Below the pieces are notes generated by a model. That model was not told where the DNA came from. It saw only the letters and a list, made by a program, of their open reading frames with translations, and searched no databases. Shown in pieces: positions 27,954 to 36,532 of a DNA stretch of 64,000 nucleotides. The stretch spans positions 1 through 64,000 of the forward strand of contig NZ_FWZU01000008.1 in NCBI RefSeq assembly GCF_900177375.1, given 5' to 3'. Made by a program: the position numbers and the translations under genes. Origin of the DNA: Desulfovibrio gilichinskyi (GTDB lineage: Bacteria > Desulfobacterota > Desulfovibrionia > Desulfovibrionales > Desulfovibrionaceae). Within the stretch, counting starts at the first letter, position 1, and each line of letters begins with the position of its first letter.

Positions 27954-28826
27954 ATGAAAATTGTAGATTTGATCAAAGAAAAAAAACCGTTTCTTTCTTT
28001 AGAATTTTTTCCGCCTAAGGATAAAGAGTCATGGCCTGCTTTTTTTGAAGTTGTTGAAAAGTTAAAGGTGCTGAATCCTCTTTTTGCATCTGTAACTTAT
28101 GGCGCAGGTGGCGGCACTCAAAGTAATTCCCTTGAAATTGTTAAGAAGATGAAGCAGGATATGGGAATTGAGCCTTTGGCTCATTTAACATGCGTTGGTG
28201 CAAGCCCTGAAAATATAAGCTATTTCATTAATTCATTGCGTGAAGCAGGGGTAGAAAACATTCTCGCGCTACGCGGTGATGCTCCTGCTGATGATGCTAA
28301 TTTTGATTTTAGCAAACAGGCGTTTAAGCAGGGCTCTGATTTAGTCACTTACGTAAACGAGAACCATCCGGGCATGGGAATCGCTGTTGCGGGATATCCT
28401 GAAGCTCACCTTGAATCTCCTTCAATTAAAGAAGATTTTAAGTGGATGAAATATAAAGTTGATGAGGGCGGGGAATTAATCATTACTCAGCTCTTTTTCG
28501 ATAACAGGGTTTATTTTGATTTTTGTGACAGGCTTTCCCAGATGGGTATTAATGTTCCGGTTGTTCCGGGTGTTTTGCCTATTATGAGCCTTAAGTCAGC
28601 TAAATTTATTCTTTCTTTATGCGGCGCGGCTATTCCCGGTAAATACCTAAGCGCGCTTGAAAAAGCGCACGCTGAAGGCGGGGATGATGCGGTTTATCGC
28701 CTTGGAATAGATTACGCCACAAAGCAGGCTCAGGGGCTTCTTGATGGAGGGGCTCCGGGGGTGCATTTGTATACCTTGAACAGAGCGAAAGCATGTCTTG
28801 AAATCGGACAGGCTTTGAAATTTTAA
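27954..28826 (+). CDS. metF: Methylenetetrahydrofolate reductase
   Basis: The enzyme reduces 5,10-methylene-THF to 5-methyl-THF for methionine synthesis (FAD TIM barrel). Motifs include SLEFFPPKD with the catalytic Glu, FASVTYGAGG, HLTCVGAS, LALRGDAP, GVAGYPEAH-like AVAGYPEAH and ITQLFFDN. Length (290 aa) is normal. AAGGAG precedes the ATG. Confidence 0.96.
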   Translation: MKIVDLIKEKKPFLSLEFFPPKDKESWPAFFEVVEKLKVLNPLFASVTYGAGGGTQSNSLEIVKKMKQDMGIEPLAHLTCVGASPENISYFINSLREAGVENILALRGDAPADDANFDFSKQAFKQGSDLVTYVNENHPGMGIAVAGYPEAHLESPSIKEDFKWMKYKVDEGGELIITQLFFDNRVYFDFCDRLSQMGINVPVVPGVLPIMSLKSAKFILSLCGAAIPGKYLSALEKAHAEGGDDAVYRLGIDYATKQAQGLLDGGAPGVHLYTLNRAKACLEIGQALKF

Positions 28827-28921
28827 TTTGTTAAATGTTGCGGTCAAGTTTTGATCATTATCACTAAAATTAAACCTGATCACTTTTTTAAGTTTCAGAC
28901 TATGAATACGGAGAAAAAGCC

Positions 28922-29950
28922 ATGAGTACTAAGAATCCTAGAGTTGCTGTTGTCGGTGCTACAGGCGCGGTCGGTCGCGAAATGCTCAAAGTCCTTGAGC
29001 AGAGAAATTTTCCCGCATCTGAAGTCGTTCCTTTTTCTTCTATCCGTTCCGCAGGAACAAAAGTTCCGTACAAAGACGACGAATTAATCGTTCGTGAGCT
29101 TAAAGAAGATTCCTTTGAAGGATTTGACATAGCTCTTTTTTCCGCAGGCGGCAGTACTTCCGAAAAGTTTGCTCCTCTGGCTGTAAAAGCTGGGTGCGTT
29201 GTAATCGATAATTCCAACGCATGGAGAATGGACCCTAAGGTTCCTCTTGTTGTTCCGGAAGTTAATCCCGATGATCTTGACTGGCATCCAGGCATAATCG
29301 CCAACCCGAACTGTTCTACAATACAGCTTGTTGTAGCTCTGAAACCTATTCATGATGAAGCTAAGATTAAGCGTATAGTCGTTTCTACATATCAGGCCGT
29401 TTCCGGCACCGGGCAAAAAGCTATCAATGAACTTGAAACTCAGGTTACCAGGCTTTTCAACGGCAAAGAAATTGTCTCCGATGTTTACCCGCATCAGATT
29501 GCATTTAACTGTCTGCCGCAGATTGATATCTTCCTTGAGAATGGATACACCAAGGAAGAAATGAAAATGGTCAATGAAACCAAGAAGATAATGGGTGATG
29601 ACTCCATTAAACTTACTGCAACAACAGTACGTGTTCCTGTTTTCTACTGTCATTCAGAGTCTGTGAATATTGAAACTGTTGAAAAACTTACTGTGAGAGA
29701 TTGCAGAAATATTCTTGCATCTGCTCCCGGAGTTACCGTTATAGACTATCCTGAAAAGGGTCAGTATCCTATGGCAATTGACTGTGCCGGTGAAGATGAT
29801 GTTTTTGTCGGCAGAATCCGTGAAGATGAAACCATTGAAAACGGTATTAATATGTGGGTTGTTTCAGACAATATCCGTAAAGGTGCAGCTCTTAATACTG
29901 TGCAGATTGCTGAAACTCTTATTGCACGCAACCTTGTTCGTGTAGCTTAA
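28922..29950 (+). CDS. asd: Aspartate-semialdehyde dehydrogenase
   Basis: The enzyme makes aspartate semialdehyde for lysine, threonine, methionine and diaminopimelate. The NADP loop GATGAVGREM lies at 13-22, and the catalytic Cys131 is in NPNCSTIQ; the later HSESVNIE contains the catalytic His region. Length is 342 aa. CGGAG lies upstream, and a strong terminator follows. Adjacent metF also feeds methionine supply. Confidence 0.97.
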   Translation: MSTKNPRVAVVGATGAVGREMLKVLEQRNFPASEVVPFSSIRSAGTKVPYKDDELIVRELKEDSFEGFDIALFSAGGSTSEKFAPLAVKAGCVVIDNSNAWRMDPKVPLVVPEVNPDDLDWHPGIIANPNCSTIQLVVALKPIHDEAKIKRIVVSTYQAVSGTGQKAINELETQVTRLFNGKEIVSDVYPHQIAFNCLPQIDIFLENGYTKEEMKMVNETKKIMGDDSIKLTATTVRVPVFYCHSESVNIETVEKLTVRDCRNILASAPGVTVIDYPEKGQYPMAIDCAGEDDVFVGRIREDETIENGINMWVVSDNIRKGAALNTVQIAETLIARNLVRVA

Positions 29951-29974
29951 TTTATATAATTTCAATATCATTTC

Positions 29975-30013
29975 AGGCCGATCTTCGTTTTTCGAAGATC
30001 GGCCTTTTTTTTT
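29975..30013 (+). terminator. Terminator after asd
   Basis: AGGCCGATCTTCG pairs with CGAAGATCGGCCT and is followed by nine T. Confidence 0.92.
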
Positions 30014-30181
30014 CAGTGCTGATTATTTAAACGGAATTAATAGAATAATCAGAGTTAATCACTTGCCGAATCTTACGATTGTTTTGTAAGTTGAAACAAA
30101 GCCGCTTAAATAATCATATTTTAACGGCATGTGGCGAAATCTGTCTCTTCGGGGATTATTAATAAATTTATGGAGTCTAAG

Positions 30182-31132
30182 TTGATCAAAAAAGTAGATA
30201 GCGAACAATATCTCGATGCGATGCTTAATGCTATGCGCGCCGGAACTGAAAAGGTCCGTGCTTTTTACGAGCATAGAATAGGGTTTGTATGCACTGATCC
30301 TAAATTAATGCTTATGCCGTGGGATGATCATCTGGTTCATCGCGGAGATGGCGTTTTTGAAACCATGAAATTTGTAAACGGAAAGCTTTATCAGCTTGAT
30401 CCTCATTTACGCAGAATGAAGAGATCTGCCACCACAATACATCTTCAGCCCCCATGTTCATGGGAGGAACTGTCCGAGATCATTTTGGATGTCTGCAGCG
30501 CAGCCGAATGTGAATCCGGTCTTGTGCGGGTTCTCCTTGGCAGAGGCGTCGGAGGTTTCGGTATCAGCCCGTACGAGTGTCCGGTTCCGTCATTATATAT
30601 TGTTGTTTATCAATACGATCCAAAGCCTGAGTCTTGGTATGAAAAGGGTCTTACAGCTTTTAAAACCTCAATACCGGCAAAACAGCCATATTTAGCAACA
30701 ATCAAATCAATTGATTATTTACCGAATGTATTGATGAAGCGTGAAGCTCTTGAACAAGGGTTTGATATGCCGTTTTGTTTCGATCGCATGGGCTTTTTAG
30801 CAGAAGGCGCAACTGAGAATGTCTGCATCGTTGATGCAGGCGGGACAATCAAAGTTCCCGAATTTAATAATGCTTTAGCTGGAACAACTATGCTCAGGGC
30901 TATTCAGTTGATAGCTGACGAATTTCCTGTAGATTATTGCGCAATTTCTGAAGAAGATATTCTCTTGGCAAAAGAAGTAATAGTTTGCGGAACCTCAATT
31001 GACGCAGTCGGAGTAGTCAGATTTAATAAAAAACCGATTCATGATGTAAGGCCCGGTCCTGTATGTAAACGTATGCGTGAATTGCTTGCGAAAGATGTAG
31101 AAGAAAATGGAACTGTTTTAAAGAAGTATTAG
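30182..31132 (+). CDS. Class IV aminotransferase (IlvE/DAAT/PabC fold)
   Basis: This PLP-dependent fold-type IV enzyme shows HRGDGVFETMK, a lysine in TIKSIDYLPNVLMKREA that should bind PLP, and EGATENVCIV. It could be a branched-chain or D-amino-acid transaminase or an aminodeoxychorismate lyase; sequence alone does not decide. The start is uncertain: TTG at 30182 has GGAG 6 nt upstream, while ATG at 30170 and GTG at 30131 lack a site. A bidirectional terminator follows. Confidence 0.82.
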   Translation: MIKKVDSEQYLDAMLNAMRAGTEKVRAFYEHRIGFVCTDPKLMLMPWDDHLVHRGDGVFETMKFVNGKLYQLDPHLRRMKRSATTIHLQPPCSWEELSEIILDVCSAAECESGLVRVLLGRGVGGFGISPYECPVPSLYIVVYQYDPKPESWYEKGLTAFKTSIPAKQPYLATIKSIDYLPNVLMKREALEQGFDMPFCFDRMGFLAEGATENVCIVDAGGTIKVPEFNNALAGTTMLRAIQLIADEFPVDYCAISEEDILLAKEVIVCGTSIDAVGVVRFNKKPIHDVRPGPVCKRMRELLAKDVEENGTVLKKY

Positions 31133-31146
31133 TGTTTTTGTTACTT

Positions 31147-31192
31147 AAAAACAGGTGGAAATTATCGAATGAAAATTTCCACCTGTTTTTTT
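31147..31192. terminator. Bidirectional terminator
   Basis: AAAACAGGTGGAAATT pairs with AATTTCCACCTGTTTT around a 9-nt loop and has T-runs on both sides. It serves the aminotransferase gene (plus) and the CAT-like gene (minus), whose stop overlaps its edge. Confidence 0.88.
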
Positions 31193-31901
31193 AAATATTT
31201 ATATGCTTTTCGGGGTTAGTGCACATTTCTCCGAATAACCTGAAGAATTCGGCTACATGTTTTCCATCTGCCAGACTGTGCAGTAATTCTATTGAGACAG
31301 GTAATATCTTCTTTCCTGTTTCTGATTCTGTCACTTGCCCGAAGATTATCCGCGGAACGGAATCAATGTTGCAGTCTCCCCAAGGGTTTGAGAGAGAAGT
31401 GAACGGAATTCCGACAGCAATACTGAAATATATTAGATTTTGTTTTTCGCCGTTTTCAGGCGTCAAGGTTGGATTTTTATCTGTGTTTAGACGGGAAATT
31501 TCTATGTTTTTTGCCTGCTGCGCGTAATTATCAGCATATTTTGCCAAACAGTTAGAGTGCAGAGTGCAACCCTTTGAAATATACGTGAAGGCGGGGTGAA
31601 CCTTGTCAAAAATGACAGGTTTTCCGTCTACAATTCTTGTCATGAATTCAGGAATTGCGTTAACAGATTTCATGGCGAAAAAATATAATACGTCGGAAAA
31701 GCGGATTGATTCGCCGGAATCCTTAATATTTTCTCTGAACTTTAAAAGTTCGGTAACATCCTGCTGTATGGTAACCCCGTAATTACATGATTTTAAATTC
31801 TGGAAGAAGGTAAAATGGTCACGCCTTTCCCAGCTTTCCATATCTAAATTACGCATAACGCTGTTTGTGTTAAGAGCTGATTCTAGTATATCATTCTTCA
31901 T
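31191..31901 (-). CDS. Chloramphenicol acetyltransferase-like acyltransferase
   Basis: The CAT trimer family is recognisable from the N-terminal MDMESWERR-type stretch (NLDMESWERRDHFTFF) and the C-terminal LLHSLADGKH, with catalytic His and the HxxxDG pattern. Length is 236 aa, near the family's ~215-220 with an N-terminal extension. AGGA lies 7 nt before the ATG. Many chromosomal CAT-like proteins have unknown acceptors, so resistance should not be assumed. It stands alone on the minus strand. Confidence 0.82.
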   Translation of the reverse strand: MKNDILESALNTNSVMRNLDMESWERRDHFTFFQNLKSCNYGVTIQQDVTELLKFRENIKDSGESIRFSDVLYFFAMKSVNAIPEFMTRIVDGKPVIFDKVHPAFTYISKGCTLHSNCLAKYADNYAQQAKNIEISRLNTDKNPTLTPENGEKQNLIYFSIAVGIPFTSLSNPWGDCNIDSVPRIIFGQVTESETGKKILPVSIELLHSLADGKHVAEFFRLFGEMCTNPEKHINI

Positions 31902-32071
31902 TGGAAATCCTGTTTAATATTTCATAACTAATCTGGAAAAGACACGATAATGATATCCTCAATATTGGCAAGTTTTGTTTTTAACTTCATAAATTGTTTT
32001 GCAGATCAAGACCTCTCCCGAAAGGTAATTCACCATTGTCACACCTAACTGAAATAGATTAAAGAAATCTT

Positions 32072-33754
32072 ATGACAAAACGTATATATACAGTCGAACC
32101 TGTCGAAGAATCTTCCAGACTCACCGATGTTCGAATTTTGATCGAAGGTAAGGTTTGGCATCTTTGGGGCCGTAAAGGGGATGAGCGAGAAAGAACTCTT
32201 GTCGGTGTATCTGATAAGGGAGCCCATACTCTTCCTGTTCTTTTCGGGGCAGGGTTAGGTGTCTGTATAGAAAAATTGCTTGAGCGCGGACCTGTGGCCG
32301 TTGTAGATAATGATCCGCAAATTGCAAAGCTGACAGGTGCTGATCGTTTCAGGGATCATCCTCAGGTTCTATGGATTGATGGAAAACCTGCTGAAGTTTT
32401 AAATTCACTTAAAGAATGGCAGAATGTTAATGGCGGGCGATCATTTGAAATTATTAAAATACCATTATATTTGCGCCTTGATCCAGATTGGTACGCAGTC
32501 ATTGCGAATACTCTCGCAGAGATGGAAAAAACTGAGGATGGTTTTGATTTTTGGGAGCAGGTAAAATATCCTAAGTTTCAAAATGTGAAACCTAAAATAC
32601 TTTTTTTAAACCGCCCATACTTTTTAACCGGTGAAATAATTTCTGCCTTGGATCGTCTAGGTATTTCTTATCGCACCGTTGATATCGGGCTGGGTGACAC
32701 AGTTCGTGATGGTTTTGTTGAAGATTTATTAAAATCAGTAGTTGAATTTAAGCCAGATTTTGCTCTCACTGTTAATCACTTTGGAATAGACAGGGAAGGG
32801 AAGCTGACGGATCTACTTTTGAAGTTAAAGCTGCCTTTAGCCTCATGGTTTGTGGATAACCCCCATTTAGTGCTTTACCGTTACAAGGATATTTCACCAG
32901 AACTTACGGCAATTTTTACTTATGATGCCGGTAATTTAGAAATTATGCATGATAAGGGATACGGTAACGTTTTTTATTTGCCGCTCGCTACAGATCCCTG
33001 TCGATTTAAGGCTGGCATAAAAGGTAAAAACAGTTGGCGGGCGAAGGTTTCGTTTGTTGGGAATTCTATGGCTGACGCGGTCGCAAACACTCTTTTAGGC
33101 GCAAAATTACCTGCGAACATCAGTAATAAATATCAACAGCTCGCAGCTGAATTTTGTGAATCTGCCGACATTTCCGTTGAAGAATATTTTAAGAAAAATC
33201 ATCCTCAGGTTTTAGAAGCTATTGAAGGATTTGCAACGGATGAACAAAAATTATCCTTTGAAGCTTTAATAACGTGGGAGGCAACACGTCAGTACAGGCT
33301 GTCATGCATCAAGGAGCTTCTTAGTTTCAACCCGCTTATTGTTGGGGACTGCGGATGGCATGTACTGCTTGATAATAAAGGTTGGCATTACCTTTCTTCT
33401 TTGGATTATTATACTGATCTTCCGGCCTTTTATCCAATGTCGGATGTCAGTTTCAATTGTACCAGCAGGCAGATGAAGGGGGCTGTAAATCAGCGTATTT
33501 TTGATGTTCCGGCATGCGGAGGCTTTATTCTTACAGATTACCGCGAGCAGATGGAAAACCTTTTCGAGCCGGAAAACGAGATTATTTCGTATAGAAATGT
33601 TAAAGAAATACCTCAGGTGCTGGAAAGATGTATTAAGGATAAGAAAATGAGAGCGAGAGTTAGTGCTGCCGCTCTGAAAAGGATATTATTCGAACATACT
33701 TATGAACACAGACTGATAAGCCTCATGGATAAAATGAGGAAAACCTTCGGGTAA
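32072..33754 (+). CDS. Glycosyltransferase (CgeB/DUF3880-like, GT-B fold)
   Basis: The 560-aa protein has an N-terminal region of unknown type (about 1-165), then a GT-B-like part starting [15 protein letters not shown]. The C-terminal portion reads [37 protein letters not shown] and [11 protein letters not shown], the typical end of CgeB-like glycosyltransferases. The acceptor is unknown; relatives decorate spores, flagellins or surface glycans. The next gene, 9 bp on, is also a glycosyltransferase. The ribosome-binding site is weak. Confidence 0.75.
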   Translation: MTKRIYTVEPVEESSRLTDVRILIEGKVWHLWGRKGDERERTLVGVSDKGAHTLPVLFGAGLGVCIEKLLERGPVAVVDNDPQIAKLTGADRFRDHPQVLWIDGKPAEVLNSLKEWQNVNGGRSFEIIKIPLYLRLDPDWYAVIANTLAEMEKTEDGFDFWEQVKYPKFQNVKPKILFLNRPYFLTGEIISALDRLGISYRTVDIGLGDTVRDGFVEDLLKSVVEFKPDFALTVNHFGIDREGKLTDLLLKLKLPLASWFVDNPHLVLYRYKDISPELTAIFTYDAGNLEIMHDKGYGNVFYLPLATDPCRFKAGIKGKNSWRAKVSFVGNSMADAVANTLLGAKLPANISNKYQQLAAEFCESADISVEEYFKKNHPQVLEAIEGFATDEQKLSFEALITWEATRQYRLSCIKELLSFNPLIVGDCGWHVLLDNKGWHYLSSLDYYTDLPAFYPMSDVSFNCTSRQMKGAVNQRIFDVPACGGFILTDYREQMENLFEPENEIISYRNVKEIPQVLERCIKDKKMRARVSAAALKRILFEHTYEHRLISLMDKMRKTFG

Positions 33755-33763
33755 GGATACGAT

Positions 33764-35416
33764 ATGACAGGAACATTTTGGGATTTTTTAGATATAGAAT
33801 CGCGCTACAGGCTCTTAGTTTCCGGGCATGGCAAACCTCATCTGATGGATACCGCCAGTAGAATTTTAAATTCATCTGATAATAGAAAAGAGAGTGCTCC
33901 ATTAATCGATCTCGGGGTTGATCTACTGCTTGCCGCGTGGGAATCCAGCCCGCTTGATGGGCAACTGGCAACAAATCTTTTGTCAATCAATCGCCAGCTC
34001 AAATTTTTACCGGCTGAGCTTGTTGAAACACTTTCGTTTGTCTCAGGTAATAACAAAATTCCTGAAAATATAAGTTTTTTGCAACGTCTCATTGCAAAAG
34101 ATGACAAAGAAAAACTTCTTGAATATTTGGCCAGTCAGACCACTCGTGAGCCTGAGAATATTTTCTGGCTATCTCATTTCTTAGATTTATCATTTTTCTT
34201 AGGTCGTTATGAGTTGGCGCAAGAGGCCGTAGCGCGCGGCTGGCCTTCCGCCATGAAGATTATTAAGAATAAATATTCGGGTGATATTGCTTTTTGCTTG
34301 GGTGATTATGAACGTGCGGAAAATATTTATGCTGATGTTTCTGAAAATACTCTTATCTTAGGTGAAAGTCTTTTGCGCCTGGCAGAATCGCTTGACCGTA
34401 TGGGGCGCCGAGATGAAGCATTGATATTATGGCGGGACCGGATGACTGCAAGACCGTGGCAGGTAAATACATGGTTTAAAGTTCATGACAAAATTTACGA
34501 AAGTTCCGGTAAAAGCCTGCTAGACGGTAAAGTAGCGGTCTGCCTCTATACTTATGATAAGGCAGAGGAATTCAATGCAACTATGATAGCTTTAACGAAG
34601 TCTCCGCTTACTAATGTGCACGTTTTTGTTCTAAATAATGGAAGCACGGATGATACTAAACAGGTTGTGAGCCACTGGGACGAAAAGCTTGGTAATAAAT
34701 TAACTGCAATCAATCTTCCGGTGAATATAGGTGCGCCTGCCGCGCGTAACTGGCTTAAAACGTTAGAAGATATTAAAGAGTTCGATTATGTAGCCTATCT
34801 TGATGACGATGCGATTGTTCCTATTAATTGGCAGGCTCAATTCAATAAAGCGGTAATTTCATATCCCGACGCAGGAGTATGGGGGTGCAAAATTGTAAAT
34901 TATGATCATGAAGAGATTATTCAGCATGCAGATTTGCATCTGAAAGAAACTTCCGAAGATTTTAATGACAATACGCGAGGTTTTGAGTTTTTATATCTAG
35001 ATCCTCACAATCAGGATCTCGATTATGGACAGTTTGATTTTTGCAGACCGTGTACTTCTGTAACTGGATGTTTTCATTTATTTAAACAGTCTGTTTTAGA
35101 TGAGATAGGTAATTTTGATATTAGATTTACACCGACTCAATATGATGATGTTGACCATGATTTAATGATTGCTACTGCCGGAAGAACTGCTGTGTATCAG
35201 GGAAATTTAAAAGTGCTTCATAAACGTAAATCCGGTGCAGCTATTTCTTCAAGTTCAGCTGCGAGGGGCGGTGGAGTAGGAAATTTACTTAAGCTTGAAT
35301 CTAAGTATTCAGGTGCAGATATTTTAAAGATTATAAAAAATGATATTGAAAGGCTCGAGAAAGATTTTACTGAAAAATCTTTAAAGATTGCATCTGTGCT
35401 GCAAACTATGGCATAA
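33764..35416 (+). CDS. Family 2 glycosyltransferase with helical N-terminal region
   Basis: The first ~265 residues look alpha-helical and TPR-like (YERAENIYADVSENTLILGESLLRLAES region). A GT-A domain follows: VAVCLYTYDKAEEFNATM, VFVLNNGSTDDT, and the metal/nucleotide-sugar motif LDDDA near residue 345; CTSVTGCFHLFK and YDDVDHDLM are further on. AAGGA lies before the ATG. It is co-transcribed with the preceding CgeB-like gene. Acting on a protein or glycan at the cytoplasmic face is inference. Confidence 0.82.
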   Translation: MTGTFWDFLDIESRYRLLVSGHGKPHLMDTASRILNSSDNRKESAPLIDLGVDLLLAAWESSPLDGQLATNLLSINRQLKFLPAELVETLSFVSGNNKIPENISFLQRLIAKDDKEKLLEYLASQTTREPENIFWLSHFLDLSFFLGRYELAQEAVARGWPSAMKIIKNKYSGDIAFCLGDYERAENIYADVSENTLILGESLLRLAESLDRMGRRDEALILWRDRMTARPWQVNTWFKVHDKIYESSGKSLLDGKVAVCLYTYDKAEEFNATMIALTKSPLTNVHVFVLNNGSTDDTKQVVSHWDEKLGNKLTAINLPVNIGAPAARNWLKTLEDIKEFDYVAYLDDDAIVPINWQAQFNKAVISYPDAGVWGCKIVNYDHEEIIQHADLHLKETSEDFNDNTRGFEFLYLDPHNQDLDYGQFDFCRPCTSVTGCFHLFKQSVLDEIGNFDIRFTPTQYDDVDHDLMIATAGRTAVYQGNLKVLHKRKSGAAISSSSAARGGGVGNLLKLESKYSGADILKIIKNDIERLEKDFTEKSLKIASVLQTMA

Positions 35417-35470
35417 ATAATTCAAATGTCGTTCTGGTGAAGATCTTAAATACATTTCAGGAGTCTAATT

Positions 35471-35698
35471 ATGAAAAAAATCCTTGCCGTTCTTTTTGTA
35501 TGTACAGCTTTGTTTGCTTTTTCTGGATGCGGAACCAGCCACTATACCCTTATGAAAACTGATGGTTCCACAGTTGTCTCAGTTGGGCAACCTAAATATT
35601 CTGAGTCATCCCAGAGTTATGAATTTAAAAATTTGGATGGACAGAATATTATTTTAAAGCGTGAAGATGTTAAGGAAATTGAAGAAAATAAAGATTAA
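35471..35698 (+). CDS. YgdI/YgdR-like small lipoprotein
   Basis: This 75-aa protein has a type II signal peptide ending in a lipobox (FSGC, Cys20), then a small beta-rich domain with TLMKTDGSTVVS and IILKREDVKEIEE, matching the DUF903 YgdI/YgdR family. It is probably membrane-anchored in the envelope. AGGAG precedes the ATG. Function is unknown. Confidence 0.85.
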   Translation: MKKILAVLFVCTALFAFSGCGTSHYTLMKTDGSTVVSVGQPKYSESSQSYEFKNLDGQNIILKREDVKEIEENKD

Positions 35699-35717
35699 TA
35701 TTTAATCTGCATTAAAA

Positions 35718-35757
35718 CAAAAAAAGAGGAAGCCTCACAGAGCCTTCCTCTTTTTTA
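35718..35757. terminator. Bidirectional terminator
   Basis: AAAAGAGGAAG pairs with CTTCCTCTTTT, with A-run and T-run on either side. It is shared by the lipoprotein gene (plus) and the secreted unknown gene (minus). Confidence 0.88.
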
Positions 35758-35766
35758 TTGAAAAAT

Positions 35767-36309
35767 TTAATCAACTGCTGCGGTAAGTTTGTCAAAGTAC
35801 GGCCGGACGGCATCAATATCTGCTTTCGGAGCTTGCATCATTGATTCCGCCGCCTTCATTACGGCTTTCATTTGCTGTTTAATGGCATCTTTTTGTTCAG
35901 GAGACATATTGGGGTCCGAATCAATCTGAGCAATTGCTGCGTTCATGTTGTCCGTTCCGTCCGCCTGCTGTTGTTCCATAGCGATTGAAACAAAAGCTTT
36001 TAATACCCTGCTGGAAGTGTCCGGCCAAGTTTGAGCAGTAAATCCGTTGTCTTCAATTATTTTTTTAGCGTTTGCATTGTAACCGTATATAAGAGCACAT
36101 TCTTTTTTCATCATTTCCGGATCGAATATATCGTTGTGCTGAGCCCCTGATTCATTCATTTCCTTATCCATTTGATCCATATACGGATCAAGCTGCTCCA
36201 TTGTAGTTATTACTCTCTCAATTTCATCAGAAGTTAAGGGAGAAACAGCATAAGAGACCGAGGCTAACGAAAGAATAAGTGTTATAATGAGTAGCACTTT
36301 TTTAAGCAT
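35767..36309 (-). CDS. Secreted protein of unknown function
   Basis: I do not recognise the family. From the ATG at 36309, which has GGAGG 5-6 nt upstream, the 180-aa product starts with a clear signal peptide (KKVLLIITLILSLASVSYA). The rest is predicted helical and rich in Met, Gln and acidic residues, with two Cys-free helices around MEQLDPYMDQMDKEMNE and KDAIKQQMKAVMKAAESMM. A periplasmic location is likely. It is transcribed alone, between two terminators. Confidence 0.7.
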   Translation of the reverse strand: MLKKVLLIITLILSLASVSYAVSPLTSDEIERVITTMEQLDPYMDQMDKEMNESGAQHNDIFDPEMMKKECALIYGYNANAKKIIEDNGFTAQTWPDTSSRVLKAFVSIAMEQQQADGTDNMNAAIAQIDSDPNMSPEQKDAIKQQMKAVMKAAESMMQAPKADIDAVRPYFDKLTAAVD

Positions 36310-36470
36310 ATGATCCTCCGCGTAAGTTACATTTTTAGTAAATACAGAAGTCATACATATATATTTTTTGATATTACTCCAAGAAGAAAGTGCAGTTTTT
36401 TATATGATTAATGGATAACAACAAACTGGATTGCTTAATTAAAATTTATTCATAAGTAGCTAAAACGCAT

Positions 36471-36498
36471 GAAGCCCTGCTTTTTCAAGCAGGGCTTC
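36471..36498 (-). terminator. Terminator after glnN
   Basis: GAAGCCCTGCTT pairs with AAGCAGGGCTTC around a 4-nt loop. On the minus strand ATGCGTTTT follows, so the T-tract is displaced; still a strong stem 35 bp after the gene. Confidence 0.65.
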
Positions 36499-36532
36499 AA
36501 TGTGTATGGAGGTCTAAGGGGTATCTTGCTAA

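Noticed and set aside
31191-31901. Acquired chloramphenicol-resistance gene
   Set aside because: The family motif is present, but there is no mobile context and many chromosomal homologues do not act on chloramphenicol.
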